A DNA stretch of 64,000 nucleotides from an uncultured Alphaproteobacteria bacterium. Lineage in GTDB: Bacteria; Pseudomonadota; Alphaproteobacteria; SP197. Shown here in pieces: positions 45,694 through 53,495 of this stretch. Made by a program: the position numbers and the translations under genes. Location: NCBI GenBank assembly GCA_958295695.1, contig OY282363.1, forward strand, positions 1,802,225 through 1,866,224, given 5' to 3'. Positions within the stretch are counted from its first letter, which is position 1. Each line of letters starts with the position of its first letter. The notes beneath the pieces were generated by a model. It ran no database searches. It saw only the letters and a list, made by a program, of their open reading frames with translations, and was not told the DNA's origin.

Positions 45694-47106
45694 ATGGGCG
45701 ACAACCTCTGTTTCGCTTCGATCGGCGAACTCAACACCGGGTTCCGATCCGGAGCCGTCACGCCGGTCGATGCGCTGGAAACCTGCCTCGCGCGGATCGA
45801 GGAGCACGACAGCCTGCTCAATGCGTTCGCCCACGTCGACGCCGGGGGCGCGCGCGAAGCGGCCCGCGCCTCGGCCCTGCGTTGGCGCGCCGGCGCGCCG
45901 CTGGGGCCGCTCGACGGCGTGCCGGTCGGCGTGAAGGACCTGATCCCCGTCGCCGGCATGCCGTTGCGCTACGGCTCGCTCGCTTCCGACGCCGCGCCGG
46001 TCGAGGAAGACGCGCCGTCGGTCTCCCATCTGCGCGAGGGTGGGGCCGTCATCGTCGGCAAGACATGCACGGCCGAACACGGCTGGAACGGCGTGTGCGA
46101 GAACAGGCAGACGGGCCTGACGCGCAATCCCTGGAATCCGGAGAAGACGCCGGGCGGCTCCAGCGGGGGGAGCGGTGTCGCGGTCGCCACCGGCATGGTG
46201 GCGCTGGCGCTGGGCGGCGACGAGGGCGGATCCATCCGCATCCCCGCGAGCTTCTGCGGGATCGCCGGCTTCAAGCCGACCTGGGGCCGGGTCCCGCTCC
46301 ATCAGCCCGCCCACTGCGGCACCTGGAGCCATGTCGGTCCCATGGCCCGCTCGGTCGTCGACCTCGCGCTCTCGCTCAACGTCATCGGCCGGCCCGACCC
46401 GCGCGATTGGGAAAGCCTGCCCGACGACGGCGCGGATTACGCGGCGGATCTCGAAGGCGGCGTGGCGGGGCTGCGCGTGGCGCTCAGTCCGGGCCTGGGT
46501 TTCGTGGAGGTCGCGCCCGAGGTCGAGCGGGCCGTGAGGGCCGCGGCCGACGTGTTTCGCGGCCTGGGCGCCGAGGTCGTCGAGGCGACGCCGGATATCG
46601 CCAACCCGATCGAGTCCTATTACGTGCTGGCGCGGCTTGCCGCGCGCGCCATCGTCGACTCGATTCCGGGCCGGAAACGCCCGCTGCTCGACGAGCGGTT
46701 GCGCAAGGACGCCGCCGACGCCGACCGCCACGGCGCGATGGACGTGAAATACGCCGAGCTGGAGCAGCGCCGGGTCGGCGCGCGGATGGCCGGGTTCTTT
46801 TCCGACTTCGACATCGTGCTGACGGCCACCGCCGGCGTGCTCCCCTTCGATGTCGGCCGGACCGACCCCGATGGCGGCGACCGCGCGGATCTGCCTTGGA
46901 GCGGCGCGCTCTACACCACGAACTTCACGCGCCAGCCGGGCTTGAGCGCGCCGTGCGGCCTGAGCGCCGACGGTCTGCCGATCGGTCTTCACGTCGTCGG
47001 CGCCCGTCACAACGACGCCCTGGTTCTGAGGGCGGCCAGGGCCTATGAGGCGTCCGCGCCGGGCATCGGGCGTCCGCCTGCCGTCCGGCCGAGACGGCGC
47101 GCCTAG
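45694..47106 (+). CDS. Amidase (amidase-signature family)
   Basis: A 470-residue amidase-signature hydrolase. K81 is in VGVKDLIPVAG, the serine pair lies within PGGSSGGS at 153-160 and the nucleophile S180 is in GGDEGGSIRIPASFCG, the Lys-cisSer-Ser triad of the family. The C-terminal LSAPCGLSADGLPIGLHVVG closes the fold. I choose the ATG at 45694, preceded by GGGAAGG; an earlier TTG is less likely. It follows the creatininase gene by about 60 bases. GatA is unlikely, since GatB/GatC are absent and the length is short. Confidence 0.88.
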   Translation: MGDNLCFASIGELNTGFRSGAVTPVDALETCLARIEEHDSLLNAFAHVDAGGAREAARASALRWRAGAPLGPLDGVPVGVKDLIPVAGMPLRYGSLASDAAPVEEDAPSVSHLREGGAVIVGKTCTAEHGWNGVCENRQTGLTRNPWNPEKTPGGSSGGSGVAVATGMVALALGGDEGGSIRIPASFCGIAGFKPTWGRVPLHQPAHCGTWSHVGPMARSVVDLALSLNVIGRPDPRDWESLPDDGADYAADLEGGVAGLRVALSPGLGFVEVAPEVERAVRAAADVFRGLGAEVVEATPDIANPIESYYVLARLAARAIVDSIPGRKRPLLDERLRKDAADADRHGAMDVKYAELEQRRVGARMAGFFSDFDIVLTATAGVLPFDVGRTDPDGGDRADLPWSGALYTTNFTRQPGLSAPCGLSADGLPIGLHVVGARHNDALVLRAARAYEASAPGIGRPPAVRPRRRA

Positions 47107-47115
47107 GTTTCGGGC

Positions 47116-47808
47116 ATGGATCGCGACGTCATCGCGCCGCCGACCCGTTCAGCCGTGGACGACGCGGCCAGACGCCGCCGGGAGTGGTACGCCTACTATT
47201 CGGAGAAGCGCATCGGCCACCAGTGGATGCAGGCGAGGCTGCTTGAGGGTCTCGAAGTCCGCACCGTGCTGGAGGTGGGGCCGTATCTCGGGCTGGTCAC
47301 CGCGATGCTCGACAACGCGGGCTATGACGTCACGACGCTCGACCTCTTCCCTCCGCCTTTCGAGCGGCCCCGGCGGCCTCACATCGAGGCGGATCTCACG
47401 ACCTTCGAGACCGGCCGGATCGCCGGATTCGACGCCATCCTGTGCTGCGAGACGCTGGAGCATCTGCCCTGGGACGATGCGCTGTCGACCTTGGCGAAGT
47501 TCCATGAGAGCGGCGCGCGGCACCTCGTGCTGTCGGTGCCCTACGAGGGCTTCCAGCTCGCCTGGTCGGTCTACCTGAATCCCTTCACGTGGCGTCACGC
47601 CTTCGCGCTTAAGAAGTTCAGGAGCCGAAAGGTCTTCAAGGCCCACGACGACCCCCGGGGCCACAAGTGGGAACTGGGCTACCGCGGCCATCCCGTCCGG
47701 CGCTGGGAGCGCCTCGTCGAGGACGCCGGATGGCGCATCGTGAGGCGGGCCTTCACCCATCCCTGCCGCAGCGTCTTCCATCTCTGCGAGCGCCGGGACG
47801 GACCGTGA
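47116..47808 (+). CDS. Class I SAM-dependent methyltransferase
   Basis: A 230-residue protein with a Methyltransf_11-type Rossmann core. VLEVGPYLGLVTAMLDNAGY is the SAM-binding loop, the acid after the next strand is in TLDLF, and FDAILCCETLEHLPW is the motif-IV/post-IV block. The C-terminal part contains a basic segment (KKFRSRKVFKAH) that could contact nucleic acid or a phospholipid. It is nine bases after the amidase gene. Substrate cannot be named. Confidence 0.78.
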   Translation: MDRDVIAPPTRSAVDDAARRRREWYAYYSEKRIGHQWMQARLLEGLEVRTVLEVGPYLGLVTAMLDNAGYDVTTLDLFPPPFERPRRPHIEADLTTFETGRIAGFDAILCCETLEHLPWDDALSTLAKFHESGARHLVLSVPYEGFQLAWSVYLNPFTWRHAFALKKFRSRKVFKAHDDPRGHKWELGYRGHPVRRWERLVEDAGWRIVRRAFTHPCRSVFHLCERRDGP

Positions 47809-47862
47809 GGCTCGCCGCTCCGCTCCCGCAACCATTTATCGTAATCATATCAATCGGTTATA

Positions 47863-48276
47863 TCATACTCCAGCGCGCCCGTGCGGCGCGATCGCCAATG
47901 GATGACCGAGAAGCCGCCGGTCGGCGGTGAGAAGCCTGAGACCTTCTTCCTGGGCCTGAACGAGCAGGAGCTCGTCGAACGGGTCCTTGTGGTCGAGCGG
48001 TGTTTCAAGCGACCGCGCGGCATGAAGCACGGTCATCGGCAAAAACGTCGCCTCCTGATCTTCGAGAGCGGCGATGATGTCTTCCGGAGAAAAGCGGCGC
48101 TTGCGCGCGCCCGACGCGTGGCGGGCGTCGTGCTTGAGCCGCATCTCCCAGACCGACACCGCGCTCGCATAGAACCGAGCCTCGCGCGCCGTCAGGAACC
48201 GGCGCTCGGCTTCCAGGAACTTTCCCGGCCTGTCCATGAAGTCGTACAGGTAGGACGTGTCGAGAAGAATGCGCAT
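47863..48276 (-). CDS. PIN-domain ribonuclease toxin, VapC-like
   Basis: A 137-residue PIN-domain protein with all active-site acids: D6 in MRILLDTSYL, E44 in SVWEMRLK, D98 and D101 in LDHKDPFDELL, and D119 in LLTADRRL. It matches the antitoxin-linked VapC/COG3744 group. The frame is intact and in good codon context. Its start lies 11 bases after the end of a Phd/YefM-type antitoxin gene, which is frameshifted. An AT-rich tract (about 47830-47870) follows downstream of the gene. Whether the toxin is active without an intact antitoxin is the open question. Confidence 0.8.
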   Translation of the reverse strand: MRILLDTSYLYDFMDRPGKFLEAERRFLTAREARFYASAVSVWEMRLKHDARHASGARKRRFSPEDIIAALEDQEATFLPMTVLHAARSLETPLDHKDPFDELLLVQAQEEGLRLLTADRRLLGHPLAIAPHGRAGV

Positions 48277-48287
48277 TGCCGAGCCGG

Positions 48288-48549
48288 CTATTCGCCGTCG
48301 AGACCGAGCACGCGGCGGCCGAGGGCGGGATCGTTGAATCCTTCCGGCCATCCTTCTCCGTCGCCCTCGATCCCGAGACGTCGGCGCGCCGCTTCCAGCT
48401 TGTCGAAGTCGATGCCGCCACGCCGGTCGCAGCGTACCAGTTCGGCGGCCGGTCGGCCGTGCTTTGTGATTGACGACGCGCTCGCCGTTGCGAGCGGCGG
48501 CGACGAGTTCGGAGAGGCGCGCCTTCGCCTCGCGCAAGGCGAGTTCCAT
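48288..48549 (-). pseudogene. Phd/YefM-type antitoxin gene with a one-base insertion
   Basis: The first frame reads MELALREAKARLSELVAAAR then NGERVV, the classic Phd start. It then breaks; the continuation (ITKHGRPAAELVRCDRRGG to FNDPALGRRVLGLDGE) is in the next frame and stops at 48288. One extra A after GTCGTC, at about 48470 on this strand, accounts for the break. Without it the product would be about 86 residues, normal for the family, with the toxin-binding C-terminus intact. The toxin gene follows by 11 bases. Confidence 0.75.
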
Positions 48550-48604
48550 GGTCGACTCCTCCCGCTGGACCGTTTCGTTCCCGCACCGCGCCCCAACCCT
48601 CGCC

Positions 48605-49262
48605 TCAATTCAAGACTACATGGTAACCACTCATCTCGGCCACGAGCGAATATCGATCTCGGCCAATGCGCGCCCCCACGACCACCGAGACCGGCATTCC
48701 GGGCGCCGGCGCGCCGGCGCCCGTTCCCCTTGGCGTCCCTCGCCGTCCATTCGAGGACGGCGCCGAGGTCGCCATGAAGCGTCGCGTCCATCCGCTCCCG
48801 TTTCGCGCCGGGGGTGAGCACGATGCGTTCGATCGGTCCCCGGACTTGCCCCGCTCCGCCCGACCCCGAAGGCTGCGCCAGGTCTTGGCCGCGAGGTCTT
48901 TCAGGAACAGCGCGTTCATCGTCCCCTTCAGGCCGACGTGAAGCTCCGCGATCTCGCCTTCCGCCGGGGTGACGAATCGTCACCCCGGCGAAGCGCGGAT
49001 GCTTGAACGGCATCGCCACGTCCGTCTGGTCCCGGTCCAGCGCCTCCGACAGCACCACGTCGAACGAACCCGCGCGGGCGTCCTCCAACAGCGCCTGTAC
49101 ACCCGGACGCAGGACCGTGCTGGCGCCCGAGACGGCGGCGTCACGGTAGGCGCCGGCGACCGTCCAACCCTCTCGTTCCGCATACGACCGGCAGACCCGG
49201 AACCGGTCTTCGATGGATGCCTCGCGTTGCAGGTCGGACGAATATCGGGCGTAGGGCGCGGG
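48605..49262 (-). pseudogene. Decayed large serine recombinase (resolvase/invertase family)
   Basis: From 49253 downwards the frame reads YARYSSDLQREASIEDR, RVCRSYAEREGW and AYRDAAVSGA, the resolvase N-domain with the catalytic serine and arginine. It continues to FDVVLSEALDRDQTDVAM, then shifts frame after FAGVTI into AEGEIAELHVGLKGTMNALF and DLAAKTWRSLRGR. A large internal deletion joins this to the C-terminal IERIVLTPGAKRERMDATLH. There is no start codon near the N-terminus. The element once encoded a site-specific integrase of a phage or island, now inactive. Confidence 0.7.
48962..48990. repeat. Perfect 29-base palindrome inside the decayed recombinase
   Basis: Fourteen bases (48962-48975) are exactly inverted at 48977-48990 around a single A. 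The natural recombinase sequence at this point (GTGACGATCGTCAC) is already nearly palindromic; an extra base in the centre creates the frameshift. This looks like a hairpin-mediated mutation rather than a regulatory site. Confidence 0.6.
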
Positions 49263-49388
49263 GCCTCCTATCGCTCGTCGGTCCTCCCGACCGGCGCGTT
49301 GTCGTTGACGCCGCCCGGCGGTGTGCGCCGTTCGCGTTTGGCGAGCACGGCGCGCCGCCGTCCGAACCGCATATGGGCGGAGAACCCG

Positions 49389-49873
49389 TCAGACCGCGAA
49401 CCGGCGCGCCGCATCGCAACCGCACAGAAACTCCACGCGGATGCCGTTCGCCGCCAGCACCGTCCGCTTATCGAGCCAGTCCCGGTCCATCGCGTTGACC
49501 GCCAGGATTCGCTCGCGTTTGGCCAAGGCCGCGAACTTGCGGTCGTTCGGATCGAACCCGGCGTCGGGCGTCCGCTCGATGACCCGAGCCACCCGATCGT
49601 CCTCGATGGTCCGTGGCCGCCCAGACCGAGGATCGTCCGACAGCCCGTCCAGGCGCCCCTCGGGAAGCGGCGACGCCATGTGCCGACCGTGTGCTCATGC
49701 ACGTCCGGTTCCGCCGCCACCGCCTGGTTCGGCAAACCTTCGGCGCGACGCAAGATCATGCGGCAGCGATCCGACATCGACCGGGCGATCCGGTGGCGGC
49801 GGACCTGACTTTCCAGAAAAGACCGCTCTTCCGCGCCCGGAACCGGCGCCGCAACCGGCCGACCCCCTGCCAC
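49389..49873 (-). pseudogene. IS630-family transposase fragment fused to the 3' end of an unrelated gene
   Basis: The N-terminal part reads EERSFLESQVRRHRIARSMS and DRCRMILRRAEGLPNQAVAA, with HTVGTWRRRF, the helix-turn-helix of IS630 transposases. A frameshift follows, and the next frame continues RLDGLSDDPRSGRPRTIEDD and ARVIERT. The sequence then changes to AGFDPNDRKFAALAKRERIL and ANGIRVEFLCG, which resembles the C-terminus of a small PIN-like or DUF protein. The catalytic DDE core is missing, so the element is dead. No terminal inverted repeats were found. Confidence 0.65.
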
Positions 49874-50114
49874 GCGCCATCGGAAAACCCCTTCCGGTCA
49901 ACTCCCATGGCCATCCCGGTATCGATTTGACTTCAATTCCAGGACGCCCGGCTCGCCATCCGTTCAATTCTTGCGCCATTCGCGCGACGCCTTCGAAGGG
50001 CGGTCGGCCCGGTAAAGGCTTCGTTCCGGGACGGCCCGCCGTGGAGTCTCCAACCGGCCTTCGACCGGCCGGGCGCGGCTCGGAGGGCGGGGCCCGCGCC
50101 GGACATACGCCGCG

Positions 50115-50627
50115 TTACGGCTTCCGCCACTCGCAGTTTCTCCGTGAGACGACCCAGCCGTCCGGCAGGTAGCTGGTGGTGTAGCGGCAGGTCCCGGTTA
50201 CGCCGGCATACTTGCCGGTGCCGCCCTCGATCTCCTGGCTACCGCCGCCGCCGCCGCCGACCTCGACGTCGCCCGCGCGCCGCTTCGACATCGCATACCA
50301 CGTATCGCCCCCGGTATCGGTGAACGCGCACGGTGCTTCGAGATCGAGGCCGGCCTCCGACTTCTTCGAGTAAACCACGCATCTCACGCGGTAGTTCGCG
50401 CCTTCCGCGAACGGGCCGCCGCTGGTCTCGATGACGGTGCCCGTCCCGTCGAGCGGACCGCCCTTGATCGTCTGTCCCGCATAGTCCACCGACGCGTAGC
50501 CGTGGACGTAGCTGGTGAGAACCTCGAAGCCGCCACTCTCTCCGGCGGCGAGCGGCGCCGCACAGGCGACGCTCGCGGCGGCGGTGAATGCCGCGGCGAT
50601 TGCGATTTTTCCGGAACGGATTTCCAT
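50115..50627 (-). CDS. Secreted small beta-rich protein, tandem paralogue 1
   Basis: A 170-residue exported protein: signal peptide about 1-30 (basic start, hydrophobic core, cut after ACA or LAA), then a domain with two visible cysteine pairs (RCVVYSKK, APCAFTDT, GTCRYTTSYLPDG, RRNCEW). It contains a GGGGGGS-like glycine stretch and the motif GGTGKYAGVTG, which also occurs in barrel proteins of the allene-oxide-cyclase-like type. It ends CEWRKP. GGGAGAAG precedes the ATG. It is about 32 bases after a close paralogue; function unknown, probably periplasmic. Confidence 0.72.
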   Translation of the reverse strand: MEIRSGKIAIAAAFTAAASVACAAPLAAGESGGFEVLTSYVHGYASVDYAGQTIKGGPLDGTGTVIETSGGPFAEGANYRVRCVVYSKKSEAGLDLEAPCAFTDTGGDTWYAMSKRRAGDVEVGGGGGGSQEIEGGTGKYAGVTGTCRYTTSYLPDGWVVSRRNCEWRKP

Positions 50628-50659
50628 TCTCTTCTCCCAAGGTGCCGACGCGCGTCGGG

Positions 50660-51166
50660 TCACGGCTTCCGCCATTCGCAGGCGGAGGTCGAAACGAGCC
50701 AGTTATCCGGCAGGTAGCCGGTGGTGTAGGGGCAGTTCCCGGCCACGCCGGCATATTTGCCGGTGCCGCCCACGATCCTCTGATTGCCTTGGCCGCCGCC
50801 GCCGGCCTCGACGTCGCCCGCGCGCCTCCCCGCCATCGCGTACCACGAATCGCCGTCGGCGTCGGTGAACGTACAGGCTGCTTCGAGATCGATGCCGGCG
50901 TCGGACTTCTTCGCATGGACCAGGCACGTCGCGCGGTAGTTCGCGCCTTCCGCGAACGGGGCGCCGCTGCTCTCGACGACGACGCCCGTCCCCTCCAGCG
51001 GGCCGCCGGTGATCGTCTGTCCCGCATGTTCCAGCACGGTGTAATCGTGGACGACGCTTTCGAGAAACGCGAATTCGCCGCTTTCACCGGCGGCCAGCGG
51101 GGCCGCGCAAGCGACGCTCGAGGCGAAGGCGAGAACCGCGACGACTCGAGCGGAGAGAATGCGCAT
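50660..51166 (-). CDS. Secreted small beta-rich protein, tandem paralogue 2
   Basis: A 168-residue exported protein with a signal peptide (MRILSARVVAVLAFASSVAC) and the same body as the downstream copy: GQTITGGPLEGTG, APFAEGANYRATC, the GGTGKYAGVAG motif and the CEWRKP end. A strong AGGAGG lies eight bases before its ATG, stronger than in the other copy. It appears to be the first gene of a two-gene unit arising from duplication. Cysteine positions are conserved, suggesting structural disulfides. It lies between recombinase and integrase remnants, so it may be cargo of the decayed island. Confidence 0.72.
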   Translation of the reverse strand: MRILSARVVAVLAFASSVACAAPLAAGESGEFAFLESVVHDYTVLEHAGQTITGGPLEGTGVVVESSGAPFAEGANYRATCLVHAKKSDAGIDLEAACTFTDADGDSWYAMAGRRAGDVEAGGGGQGNQRIVGGTGKYAGVAGNCPYTTGYLPDNWLVSTSACEWRKP

Positions 51167-51454
51167 CGGAACCTCCTGGATCGTCGACTCACTGGTTCGT
51201 TCGGCCGAAGGCGGGCCGCATCCACGACGCACGGAGTGTATTTTCCGAACCGGCGGCGTCAAGACTCGGGCGCCGATCCCGACGCGCGCTTCCGTGCGCC
51301 TCCCGCCTTCGGCGCAAGGCCGGCCGCGCCCCATTCCTCATCGCCGCCGGCCCGCGCGCATCGCCCGCGAACACCGATGCTCCCTGCCGTTCCCGGACCC
51401 CCAAGCCGCCACGGTCGGACGGGAGTCCCGATGAATCCGACGACGGGTCAAGCC

Positions 51455-51600
51455 ATGGCGCGGACGCCGTCCAACCGGATCGACGAGAGTACCCCGACGA
51501 AAGGGCAGCTCCGCAAGCTCACCGCGCTCCGCGGATTCATCGGCGGCGAGATCGGCGAGCGGGCGTTCGCCGAGTGGTTGTCGTCGCGGCCGGGGAGAAG
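51455..51600 (+). pseudogene. N-terminal fragment of a conserved hypothetical protein
   Basis: From an ATG at 51455 the frame reads MARTPSNRIDESTPTKGQLR, KLTALRGFIGGEIGERAFAE and WLSS, then becomes low-complexity. The TKGQLRKLxALR...IGExAFAxWL pattern resembles a conserved alphaproteobacterial hypothetical family as I remember it. The rest appears lost where the integrase remnant begins. No function known. Confidence 0.35.
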
Positions 51601-51659
51601 CGGAAGCCGCGCTGGCGCCGCGGCGATCCCGCGTTCGCGCGGCGGCTTGTCCATCGTGG

Positions 51660-51998
51660 CGTTCGAGAACGCCCCGCCCGAGGAACCGCCGGCCGAGCTC
51701 GCGCACGGTCGGCGCCTTGGCGTCCGGCCGGTTCCGCGCCGCCGGGTCCTTCCCGGCGCGCGCGCCGGACACGATCTCGGCGGCCCCGGTCCGCGCGTCC
51801 GCCGGCGTGACCGCGCCATGCGGGCCGATGGTCGCCTTCACCGGCCGTCCCCGATACCGGGTCTTGACGATATGGACCTTGCGCCCGGTGGGATGGACGC
51901 GCACGCCGAAGCCCTTGAGGTCGTCGTCCCAGACGACGCGCTCGCGCTCATGGGCCTTCAGGGCATCGACGGTCCGCTTGGCGATCTCGGAGTGCGCG
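51660..51998 (-). pseudogene. N-terminal remnant of a tyrosine integrase (DUF4102/P4-type)
   Basis: The frame reads EIAKRTVDALKAHERERVVW, DDDLKGFGVRVHPTGRKVHI and VKTRYRGRPVKATIGPHGAV, then TPADARTGAAEIVSGARAGKD and PTVRELGRRFL. This is the arm-binding domain of phage P4-like integrases. The catalytic R-H-R-Y domain is absent and no start codon is present. No tRNA gene, the usual target, was seen next to it. Confidence 0.65.
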
Positions 51999-52216
51999 AC
52001 AGCGCGGTGAGAATGCCACTAACTACCTGTTGTGTCGCGCCCTATCGGGCTTGGGCGCATGTGTGTCACAATATCGCAACCAAACTCGCGACACGAGCCG
52101 CGACTCCTGCTTCAGTTCTTCGATTCCGGGCGACAGTCCGCGATCGGGCGTTTCCCTTCAACGGTTCCGTCGGGTCGCGACCCGCTTTAGGCTGGAGACG
52201 GGAAGGGGGAGCCGTC
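51999..52216. other. Gene-free, slightly AT-richer leader of the M20 peptidase gene
   Basis: No gene is visible here. The stretch around 52020-52130 is less GC-rich than its surroundings and contains CGCGACACGAGCCGCG, a short dyad. It probably holds the promoter for the peptidase/gamma-glutamyltransferase unit. A T-loop-like TTCTTCGATTCC at about 52116 does not fold with neighbours into a tRNA. Confidence 0.35.
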
Positions 52217-53491
52217 ATGGTCGATCGGACGCCTGCCGACGCCATCGCCGCGGCCGTCGATGCCGGTTTCGACGAACAGGTGGCGTTCACGCGGGAGCTG
52301 GTGCGCCGGCCGTCGCTCAGGGGCCGGGAAGCGACCGCCCAGGACCTTCTCGCCCGCGAACTGACCCGGCGCGGTTTCGCTGTCGACCGCTGGCGGATCG
52401 ACGTGGCCGACATCGAGGCGATGCCCGGCTATTCGCCCAAGCCGGATGGCTACCGGGACGCTTGGATCACCGTCGGCTCCCTGCGTTGCGCCGCGCCGGA
52501 AGGCCGGTCCCTGATCGTCAACGGGCACATCGATGTGGTGCCCGAAGGTCCCCACGACATGTGGTCCACGCCGCCGTTCGATCCCGTCATCAGGGACGGC
52601 TGGATGCACGGTCGCGGAGCGGGCGACATGAAATCGGGCTGGGTCTGCGGGCTGTTCGCCCTCGAGGCCCTGAAACGGGCGGGCTACCGGCCCGCCGCCG
52701 ATGTCGTCGTCGAGGCCGTGATCGAGGAGGAGTCGACCGGCAATGGCGCGCTCGCCTGCTTGCAGAGGGGCTACAAGGCCGATGCGGCGCTCATTCCCGA
52801 GCCCATGGGCCACGCCGTCATGCGCAGCCAGGTCGGCGTGATGTGGTTCCGCTGCATGGTGCGCGGCCATCCCGTTCACGTCGCCCATGCCGGTTCGGGC
52901 GCCAACGCGATCGAGGCGGCCTACCGTCTGATCGCCGACCTCCATGGCCTCGAGGAGGAATGGAATGCGCGAGGCCATGAGAACTACGCCCATCTGGACC
53001 ACCCCCTGAACTTCAATGTCGGCAGAATCGAGGGCGGCGACTGGGCGTCCAGCGTGCCGGCCTGGTGCCGCTTCGAGATGCGCGTGGGACTGTTCCCGGG
53101 GCGGGACCTCGCGTCGGCCCGCCGGGAGATCGAAGACCGCATCGCGGAAGCCGCGCGCGACGACAGCTTCCTCGCCAACAATCCGCCCGAGATCGTCTGG
53201 GACGGCTTCCAGGCCGAAGGCTACGTGCTGGAACGCGGAACCGAGGCCGAGACGCTTCTGGCTCGGAGCCATGAGGCCGTGTTCGGCGAGGAGTTGGCCG
53301 AACGCGCGCTCACCGGCGCCACCGACGCCCGTTTCTTCGGTCTCTATGCCGGTATGCCGGCCCTGGTCTATGGCCCTGTCGCCGAGAACATCCACGGCTT
53401 CGACGAGCGGGTGAACCTCGAATCCTGTCGTCGGGTGACGAAGACCATCGCGCTCTTCATCGCCGACTGGTGCGGGCTGCGGGCGGCCTGA
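52217..53491 (+). CDS. M20-family metallopeptidase (ArgE/DapE/acetylornithine deacetylase-like)
   Basis: A 424-residue dizinc hydrolase. H104 and D106 are in VNGHIDVVPEG, the bridging D137 in GRGAGDMKSG, the catalytic pair at about 170-172 in VIEEESTGNG, and PEP-type EPMGHAVMRSQ follows. A late histidine lies in VAENIHGFDERV. The lid/dimerisation domain covers about 195-310. AAGGGGGAG precedes the ATG. The gamma-glutamyltransferase gene follows by four bases, suggesting that the two break down gamma-glutamyl or N-acyl peptides together. Confidence 0.9.
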   Translation: MVDRTPADAIAAAVDAGFDEQVAFTRELVRRPSLRGREATAQDLLARELTRRGFAVDRWRIDVADIEAMPGYSPKPDGYRDAWITVGSLRCAAPEGRSLIVNGHIDVVPEGPHDMWSTPPFDPVIRDGWMHGRGAGDMKSGWVCGLFALEALKRAGYRPAADVVVEAVIEEESTGNGALACLQRGYKADAALIPEPMGHAVMRSQVGVMWFRCMVRGHPVHVAHAGSGANAIEAAYRLIADLHGLEEEWNARGHENYAHLDHPLNFNVGRIEGGDWASSVPAWCRFEMRVGLFPGRDLASARREIEDRIAEAARDDSFLANNPPEIVWDGFQAEGYVLERGTEAETLLARSHEAVFGEELAERALTGATDARFFGLYAGMPALVYGPVAENIHGFDERVNLESCRRVTKTIALFIADWCGLRAA

Positions 53492-53495
53492 GCCG

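Noticed and set aside
45694-47106. GatA subunit of the tRNA amidotransferase
   Set aside because: No GatB or GatC is adjacent and the context is a creatininase/amide operon.
52100-52150. Possible tRNA T-loop (TTCTTCGATTCC) next to the integrase remnant
   Set aside because: No acceptor, D or anticodon stems can be folded around it, and no CCA-type end is present.
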